From: Chloroflexota bacterium
Lineage (GTDB): Bacteria > Chloroflexota > Dehalococcoidia > GIF9 > AB-539-J10
Direction of reading: 5' to 3'
NCBI GenBank assembly: GCA_015222255.1
Contig: JADFUX010000002.1
Coordinates: 1 to 6,236, forward strand
Length of the DNA stretch: 6,236 nucleotides
The translations under genes and the position numbers were made by a program. Each line of letters opens with the position of its first letter. Positions within the stretch are counted from its first letter, which is position 1. Shown here in pieces: positions 1 to 3,261 of the stretch. Under the pieces are notes generated by a model that worked only from the letters and a program-made list of their open reading frames with translations, did no database searches and was not told the DNA's origin.

Positions 1-54
1 CTCTTATTCTATTTCAGAACGTGACCCGCACGTCTAAGCAAAATCGCAACATTT
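1..54. repeat. Left copy of a direct repeat
   Basis: Bases 4-35 are identical to bases 439-470 (32 of 32). Similarity continues more weakly to about base 54 (matching about 486-489). In the right-hand copy this segment is the leader just upstream of the ribosome binding site of the 112-aa membrane protein gene on the minus strand. This copy has the same orientation and is cut by the window edge three bases past its end. By analogy, the next minus-strand gene beyond the edge probably carries the same leader. Both copies contain an imperfect dyad. Confidence 0.85.
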
Positions 55-79
55 GTTAACTAGTCACACATCCCAAGCC

Positions 80-418
80 TTACTTGAATTCGTTTTTCCC
101 CATTGCCACAAATATAATGGCTAATATCCCCAGAATAAACCAAGGGCCAGAGAGAGCGCAAATGGCTCCAGCAAGCGCTAGCCCCCAAACCTCTCTCTTC
201 AGTGCATAAATACCTCCTACTATAGCCACTATCCCAAGTATTATCGGGATTGCGGCCATACCTGCGACCAGACCGCCGATTCCGGGTATCCCAGTCAGCC
301 ACGCTAGCCCCCCAGCAAGTGCTCCCAGGGCAGCAAGGAGTATCCCGAAAATCACAGCAATAGCTCCTGCAATGATACTCAGTATCCCCGCAGTCGTCGG
401 CTTCCATGTTTTCTCCAT
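80..418 (-). CDS. Small hydrophobic membrane protein of unknown function (112 aa)
   Basis: The predicted integral membrane protein has a short charged N-terminus (MEKTWKPT). About four hydrophobic stretches follow, near residues 10-38, 44-70 (the first part very glycine-rich), 77-90 and 93-106, and it ends in a charged tail (GKNEFK). Glycine and alanine are very abundant, and the segment GIVAIVGGIYALKREVWGLALAG resembles small multi-pass proteins of the DUF4064/DUF4190 type. I recall similar proteins in Dehalococcoidia, but no function is known to me and the family match is from memory. The ATG at 416-418 is well supported: the minus strand reads AAAAGGAGGG at 435-426, seven bases before it. 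The gene follows two smaller minus-strand ORFs and may share their transcript. It ends in TAA at 80-82, and no intrinsic terminator is visible after it. The overlapping 115-aa reading frame at 60-407 is a shadow. Confidence 0.85.
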   Translation of the reverse strand: MEKTWKPTTAGILSIIAGAIAVIFGILLAALGALAGGLAWLTGIPGIGGLVAGMAAIPIILGIVAIVGGIYALKREVWGLALAGAICALSGPWFILGILAIIFVAMGKNEFK

Positions 419-425
419 CTCTTAT

Positions 426-435
426 CCCTCCTTTT
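426..435 (-). promoter_or_regulatory. Strong ribosome binding site of the 112-aa gene
   Basis: The minus strand reads AAAAGGAGGG, near-perfect complementarity to the 16S anti-Shine-Dalgarno sequence, with 7 bases to the ATG at 418. It fixes the start of the 112-aa ORF. Confidence 0.9.
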
Positions 436-438
436 GTG

Positions 439-489
439 TTATTCTATTTCAGAACGTGACCCGCACGTCTGAACAGAACGGCAACGTTT
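439..489. repeat. Right copy of the direct repeat, with a conserved dyad
   Basis: This is the second copy of the repeat at 4-54. Bases 439-470 are identical and the rest is diverged. It contains an imperfect inverted repeat: AGA(A)CGTG at 451-458 and CACGTCT at 464-470, around the loop ACCCG, with one bulged A. The dyad lies about 33 bases upstream of the ATG of the 112-aa gene. No T-run follows it on either strand, so an intrinsic terminator is unlikely. A protein-binding site or leader structure is possible but unproven. Confidence 0.8.
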
Positions 490-558
490 CTAGAGCAATG
501 GCACATCCGACGCTATGCTTAAACGCACTCTTGCCCAGAATAGTAAATACGACTGCCC
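449..558 (-). other. Possible frameshifted tail of the 51-aa membrane ORF
   Basis: Directly after the TAG of the 51-aa ORF, another frame stays open to a TGA at 449-451. Its translation, IGAVVFTILGKSAFKHSVG and onward to DVRVTF, begins with a good hydrophobic segment. If the G run TGGGG at about 562-566 carried one more G, the two frames would join as SPWG-IGAVVF and give a continuous protein of about 88 aa with two membrane segments. The last residues are encoded inside the direct repeat, so the true end is uncertain. I infer an indel, or a base-calling error, in the homopolymer. Confidence 0.4.
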
Positions 559-714
559 CTATCCCCAAGGACTAACCGTAAAATAGGACAGGAATGGTAT
601 GCCCACCACCAAGAACAGAATCAGGAAAATTATTGCCCATACTCCCAAGCTAATAAGGAAAAACCTCCACCACAATCCCCAGGCCAGTCTCCAGGTTGGT
701 TTGACGTCGTTCAT
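559..714 (-). CDS. Very small Trp-rich membrane protein (51 aa), possibly truncated by a frameshift
   Basis: The ORF runs from an ATG at 712-714 to a TAG at 559-561. The minus strand carries AAAGGAGG at 730-723, eight bases before the ATG, which is the main evidence that it is translated. The N-terminus is polar and aromatic (MNDVKPTWRLAWGLWWRFF). One strong hydrophobic helix follows, at about residues 18-45 (FFLISLGVWAIIFLILFLVV), then a short tail ending in SPWG. Five of the 51 residues are tryptophan, placed where membrane-interface residues would sit. The function is unknown. It lies 31 bases after a putative 57-aa ORF and 140 bases before the 112-aa membrane protein, all in the same direction. 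The early stop next to a G run, with a hydrophobic frame continuing beyond it, suggests that the present protein may be a truncated form of one of about 88 aa. Confidence 0.65.
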   Translation of the reverse strand: MNDVKPTWRLAWGLWWRFFLISLGVWAIIFLILFLVVGIPFLSYFTVSPWG

Positions 715-722
715 CTCCTGTT

Positions 723-730
723 CCTCCTTT
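723..730 (-). promoter_or_regulatory. Ribosome binding site of the 51-aa ORF
   Basis: The minus strand reads AAAGGAGG, preceded by further A residues, eight bases from the ATG at 714. A second, closer purine motif (CAGGAG at 720-715) directly abuts the start codon. This site is what makes an ORF of only 51 codons credible. Confidence 0.8.
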
Positions 731-745
731 TTTGGTTACTTGCTG

Positions 746-919
746 TCACCAAGTCTGAAGTCTCTCTATAGATGGAATAGCCTTTTCGGCGAGACTCGTT
801 TCTCTCGCCGTGTCCCCTCTGCCCAAAGCTGAATTAGCCAGTTTAGCAGTCAGAATTGAAGTGAGCAAGGTATCAAACCGCTCCAATTCATTGCTGCCTG
901 GTTTCCCCCGCAATAGCAT
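746..919 (-). CDS. Putative small soluble protein (57 aa), unknown function
   Basis: An open frame of 57 codons runs from an ATG at 917-919 to a TGA at 746-748. It reads like real protein: MLLRGKPGSNELERFDTLL at the start, then SILTAKLANSALGRGDTAR, and ERLQTW at the end. The balance of charged and hydrophobic residues fits amphipathic helices, and there are no low-complexity runs. I do not recognise the family. Two points weaken the call. There is no Shine-Dalgarno sequence before the ATG, and the start codon overlaps the -10 hexamer of the promoter at 918-947, so a transcript from that promoter would begin after it. TTG codons at 911-913 (next to the expected transcription start) or 884-886 are alternatives that would give about 55 or 46 aa. 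The frame is open without a stop for nine codons upstream of the ATG, back to a TGA at 944-946. The stop is 31 bases before the next ORF, which suggests a shared transcript. Confidence 0.45.
   Translation of the reverse strand: MLLRGKPGSNELERFDTLLTSILTAKLANSALGRGDTARETSLAEKAIPSIERLQTW
787..810. repeat. Perfect 8-bp inverted repeat (hairpin)
   Basis: CGGCGAGA at 787-794 and TCTCGCCG at 803-810 are exact reverse complements around an 8-base loop. The hairpin is GC-rich, but no T-run follows on either strand, so it is not a classical terminator. It lies inside the putative 57-aa ORF, or in the leader of the 51-aa gene if that ORF is not real. Its role is unknown. Confidence 0.6.
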
Positions 920-947
920 TATAGTTATAGCTGTCTTTGAATGTCAA
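918..947 (-). promoter_or_regulatory. Consensus sigma70-type promoter, reading leftward
   Basis: On the minus strand a perfect -35 box TTGACA (947-942) is separated by 18 bases from a perfect -10 box TATAAT (923-918). Transcription would start near base 911 and run into the small ORFs at 746-919, 559-714 and 80-418. This is the only promoter in the window matching the consensus at both boxes. The caveat is that the -10 box overlaps the ATG of the putative 57-aa ORF, so either that ORF starts later or one of the two calls is wrong. Confidence 0.7.
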
Positions 948-1005
948 TGAATCGGAAGCCTATCTTCTGTTATTCTAAGACGCAGACCCTGGCTCACCCT
1001 CACGG

Positions 1006-1041
1006 GAGAAACCCTTCGGTCGCGTCGCTTCCTCAGAACAT
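1006..1041 (-). repeat. Degraded copy of a short dispersed repeat, 3' of elp3
   Basis: Read on the minus strand, the segment contains TTCTGAGGAAGCGACGCGAC and then CGAAGGGTTTCTC. This is the layout of the common intergenic element that starts TGTCATTCTGAG, continues with alternating GAAG/GCGA motifs and ends near AATCTC. It resembles the left half of the element at 2437-2504. It lies about 40 bases beyond the elp3 stop codon. The family assignment rests on visual similarity. Confidence 0.5.
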
Positions 1042-1079
1042 CAGAAAACGGAGGCTAGAGTCACAATTTCCTATTACCG

Positions 1080-2426
1080 TTAAGGAAGCTCCTTGACCAT
1101 ATAGGCACCTTCTAAGCTATAGCCAAATAAGCGGTAATATTCTCTGGCACCAACCCCACTCAATATTTCCAAGCTAGTAAAATGGAATTCCTCGTTGGCA
1201 ATTCGCTCCGCTTCCCGAAGCAGCTTTGCCCCTAAACCCCAATGCTGAGCAGCCGCATCCTGTCTTTCTCCCAAAGGGACCTCAGGACCAAAAACATGTA
1301 ATTCCCTAACAGAAGCTTTGGCCGTATTCATCCCCAGCCTCAATAAGCCAAACAAGGTCTCATTGGCATCCTCATAGGAAAGAAAAACCTCTTTCCCCCC
1401 ATAAGCTTCGTAGTCCAGCCTGGTCAAATGTGGCGTGCCAACACTCCAGCCATCCCTTAAGCGGTGTCCATATTCCCGACAGCGAATACACCTACACTCA
1501 ACACCCAGTTCATTCATCCGCTTCCTGACAGTGCCCCTGAGCGCCAAGTCCTTGCTGCCAGCAATTATGAATTTGCTCGGGATATCTCTCATTAGCCTGG
1601 GTATCCTCACATACTTAGGAATCGAGCTTTTGATGTCCACAAGCAAATCTATCATTTCAGCGTCACTATAAGGGCGGTAGCGATTCTCCCGATACCAAGC
1701 ATCCAGCTCGCTCCCCACTACCACCAGCGTGGGGTAAAGCTTGAGTCCATCAGGACGAAAATGCTCGTCTTCAAACAGCTTTTGCGATAGCTCCAAATCG
1801 TGCTCGGGACTTGACCCAGGCAAGCCAGGCATCCAGTGATAATAAACCTTAAAGCCAGAACCTCTCAAGATCCTGGTGGCAGAGATAACCTCGCTCACCC
1901 CATGCCCCCTCTTTGTCAGACGATGGATGCCATCATCCAGTGTCTGCACCCCGAGCTCCACCCTGGTGGTGCCGAAATCAAGCATCCGCTTTATCTCACC
2001 GTCCCCACAGAAGTCAGGTCTAGTCTCAATACACAATCCAACACAGCGATGCTCGGCGACCTCGTTCAGTTTCTTGGCCTCCTCTAAGCTAGCAGAAGGG
2101 ATGCCGTTCAGGGCATCGTAGCACTCCTCAATAAATCTATACTGGTATTCCACAGGGTAAGCGAGGAAAGTACCCCCCATGATGATGAGCTCCACCTTAT
2201 CCAGGGCATGACCCATGTCAGCCAGTGTCCCCAGCCTCAGCTCAACCTGCTTCCTGGCATCAAAGTCACACTTTCTGGCGCGGAGGACCGCTGGAGATTC
2301 CGCGGTATAGCTTTTCGGCGCCTCAACCGATGATGGGCAATAGACACATTTACCAGGGCAAGGGAAGGGCTTGGCCATAACCGCAACTGGCGTTACCCCA
2401 GAGATGGTTCGAGTTATCTTTTTCAA
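1080..2426 (-). CDS. elp3: Elp3-type tRNA uridine-34 carboxymethyltransferase (radical SAM plus acetyltransferase)
   Basis: Elp3 uses S-adenosylmethionine radical chemistry and acetyl-CoA to install the cm5 group on wobble uridine 34 of tRNA in the cytoplasm. The radical SAM cluster motif is C23-x3-C27-x2-C30 (CPGKCVYC), shorter in spacing than the eukaryotic version as I recall it. Family signatures follow: VELIIMGGTFLAYP, the ETRPDFC block and FRPDGLKLYPTLVV. C311, C313, C316 and H321 are likely zinc ligands between the two domains. The C-terminal GNAT domain carries the acetyl-CoA loop QHWGLG (394-399), SGVGAREYYRLFGY with Y430 and Y431, and the typical ending AYMVKELP. At 448 aa it lacks the N-terminal extension of eukaryotic and archaeal Elp3. 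The start is the TTG at 2424-2426, the only initiator before the conserved RTISGV block. It has no clear ribosome binding site, and an in-frame TGA lies 12 bases upstream, inside a repeat. No other Elongator subunits are present, as expected for bacterial Elp3. Confidence 0.95.
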   Translation of the reverse strand: MKKITRTISGVTPVAVMAKPFPCPGKCVYCPSSVEAPKSYTAESPAVLRARKCDFDARKQVELRLGTLADMGHALDKVELIIMGGTFLAYPVEYQYRFIEECYDALNGIPSASLEEAKKLNEVAEHRCVGLCIETRPDFCGDGEIKRMLDFGTTRVELGVQTLDDGIHRLTKRGHGVSEVISATRILRGSGFKVYYHWMPGLPGSSPEHDLELSQKLFEDEHFRPDGLKLYPTLVVVGSELDAWYRENRYRPYSDAEMIDLLVDIKSSIPKYVRIPRLMRDIPSKFIIAGSKDLALRGTVRKRMNELGVECRCIRCREYGHRLRDGWSVGTPHLTRLDYEAYGGKEVFLSYEDANETLFGLLRLGMNTAKASVRELHVFGPEVPLGERQDAAAQHWGLGAKLLREAERIANEEFHFTSLEILSGVGAREYYRLFGYSLEGAYMVKELP

Positions 2427-2436
2427 GCCACGTCCA

Positions 2437-2504
2437 TGTCATTCTGAGCCGAAGGCGAGCAATCTCAGGATTCCTCATTCCGCTTCGCTCCAGCGAGCAT
2501 GACA
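2437..2504. repeat. 68-bp palindromic-ended dispersed repeat (MITE/REP-like) between elp3 and the methyltransferase
   Basis: The segment begins TGTCATTCTGAGCC and ends GCGAGCATGACA. The outer six bases are inverted (TGTCAT/ATGACA), and internal blocks GAGC-GAAG-CG and CGCTTCGCTC pair imperfectly, so the whole can fold back. It closely resembles the TGTCATTCTGAG...AATCTC short dispersed repeats seen in many bacterial intergenic regions (from memory). It fills 68 of the 97 bases between two divergent genes, ending 10 bases from the elp3 start and 19 bases from the methyltransferase start. It encodes nothing and would have to be mobilised in trans, if at all. Confidence 0.75.
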
Positions 2505-2523
2505 ACAAGAAGAAGGGTATAGT

Positions 2524-3207
2524 ATGCTACAGTTTAGCAAAGTCAGTTCTATGGTCACAAACAGGGAAGCATTCGACCAAATAGCCCAGAGCTGGTATCA
2601 AGTAAGACATTGGCCTCTGCTGAGGCAAGAACTTGAGGAGTTGGCTGGCAGGTGGCACGGCGGGAAGTTGCTGAACGTGGGCTGTGCCCACGGACCCGAC
2701 TTCTTGCCCTTCAGAGAGCGCTTCGATCTCTTTGGCGTGGACTCCTCTTCAGGCATGCTCAAGCAGGCGCTGAGATATTCAGCCAAATTTGGTTTCGATG
2801 CCAACTTGATTGTGGCTGATGCTAACAGTCTGCCCTTCCCTGACGACACCTTTGATTGGGCAATAGCCGTAGCCACCTACCACCACATTAAGGGCCACAA
2901 TGAAAGGCGAAAGGCATTCTGTGAACTAAGACGGATTCTGAAGCCTGGTGGGGAGGCTTTCCTAAGCGTCTGGAACCATGGGCAGCAAAGGTTTTGGCTA
3001 AAGTCCAAAGACCAGGAAGTGCCGTGGAGGCTCAGAGGAAAAACGGTTTACCGTTACTATCACCTTTTCTCGTATGGCGAAACTAGAAAGCTGCTGTCTG
3101 AAGCTGACTTCGAAATTGTCCGTATATCTCCAGAGAAATCCTACCGCCTACCCATAAGGCACTTTTCCCGCAACATATGCGCGTTGATAAAGAAGCAATG
3201 CCGCTAA
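2524..3207 (+). CDS. Trm9/ALKBH8-like SAM-dependent methyltransferase, predicted to esterify cm5U34 in tRNA
   Basis: This 227-aa class I methyltransferase has the sequence signatures of the Trm9/ALKBH8 tRNA wobble-uridine family, which converts cm5U34 to its methyl ester mcm5U34. The N-terminal block AFDQIAQSWYQVRHWP (16-31) matches the family's FDxIA...TRHxxWP. Motif I is LLNVGCAHG (49-57), with N51 where the family usually has aspartate. The acidic motif II is FGVDSS, with D73. D99 in VADANSLPFPDDTFD is followed by AVATYHHI (115-122) and RILKPGGEAFLSVW (137-150). Most telling is the C-terminal VPWRLRG...YRYYHLFSYGE (166-186), which parallels VPWHLKG...HRYYHVFREGE in ALKBH8. It has no ALKBH8-type dioxygenase or RNA-binding domain, so it resembles stand-alone Trm9. 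It is divergent from elp3, the enzyme that would make its substrate. A weak GAAGG precedes the ATG at 2524 by 6 bases; Met10 (2551) is a possible alternative start. The substrate is inferred. No Trm112 partner is visible in the window. Confidence 0.8.
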   Translation: MLQFSKVSSMVTNREAFDQIAQSWYQVRHWPLLRQELEELAGRWHGGKLLNVGCAHGPDFLPFRERFDLFGVDSSSGMLKQALRYSAKFGFDANLIVADANSLPFPDDTFDWAIAVATYHHIKGHNERRKAFCELRRILKPGGEAFLSVWNHGQQRFWLKSKDQEVPWRLRGKTVYRYYHLFSYGETRKLLSEADFEIVRISPEKSYRLPIRHFSRNICALIKKQCR

Positions 3208-3229
3208 CCGGCTACCAGTTGCTTATGGC

Positions 3230-3247
3230 GTCATTGCGAGCAAAGCG
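3230..3247 (+). repeat. Partial dispersed-repeat end between convergent genes
   Basis: GTCATTGCGAGCAAAGCG matches the left half of the widespread GTCATTGCGAGCGAAGCG short repeat (from memory), a relative of the element at 2437-2504. The right half is missing. It lies 22 bases after the methyltransferase stop, in the 54-bp gap between convergent genes. Confidence 0.5.
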
Positions 3248-3248
3248 G

Positions 3249-3258
3249 GCGCCGGCGC
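3249..3258. repeat. 10-bp perfect GC palindrome in the convergent gap
   Basis: GCGCCGGCGC is its own reverse complement. It lies just before the stop codon of the c-di-GMP enzyme gene and after the methyltransferase. A loopless palindrome with no T-run is a poor terminator candidate, and I see no better one in this gap. Confidence 0.4.
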
Positions 3259-3261
3259 GTA

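Noticed and set aside
60..407. 115-aa minus-strand ORF rich in Cys, Arg and Trp
   Set aside because: It overlaps the 112-aa membrane protein in another frame, has no ribosome binding site, and its composition is typical of an out-of-frame shadow.
451..470. Intrinsic terminator at the dyad in the direct repeat
   Set aside because: The stem is only 7 bp with a bulge, and neither side is followed by a T-run.
372..832. Plus-strand ORFs of 67 aa (372-575) and 77 aa (599-832)
   Set aside because: They lie antisense to the small minus-strand genes, have no ribosome binding sites, and show no protein-like pattern. The minus strand has the promoter and Shine-Dalgarno sites.
715..911. A riboswitch or structured leader upstream of the 51-aa gene
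   Set aside because: The length and the 787-810 hairpin suggested it, but no known riboswitch core was recognisable, and the region is better explained by a continuous 57-aa reading frame.
1435..2121. Plus-strand ORFs inside elp3
   Set aside because: They are antisense to a confidently identified conserved gene and show no recognisable motifs.
2437..2504. CRISPR repeat, or a full insertion sequence
   Set aside because: There is a single 68-bp unit with no regular spacers and no transposase; it fits a short non-autonomous or REP-like repeat.
2598..2876. 92-aa minus-strand ORF opposite the methyltransferase
   Set aside because: It is a shadow of the methyltransferase gene with no ribosome binding site or family features.
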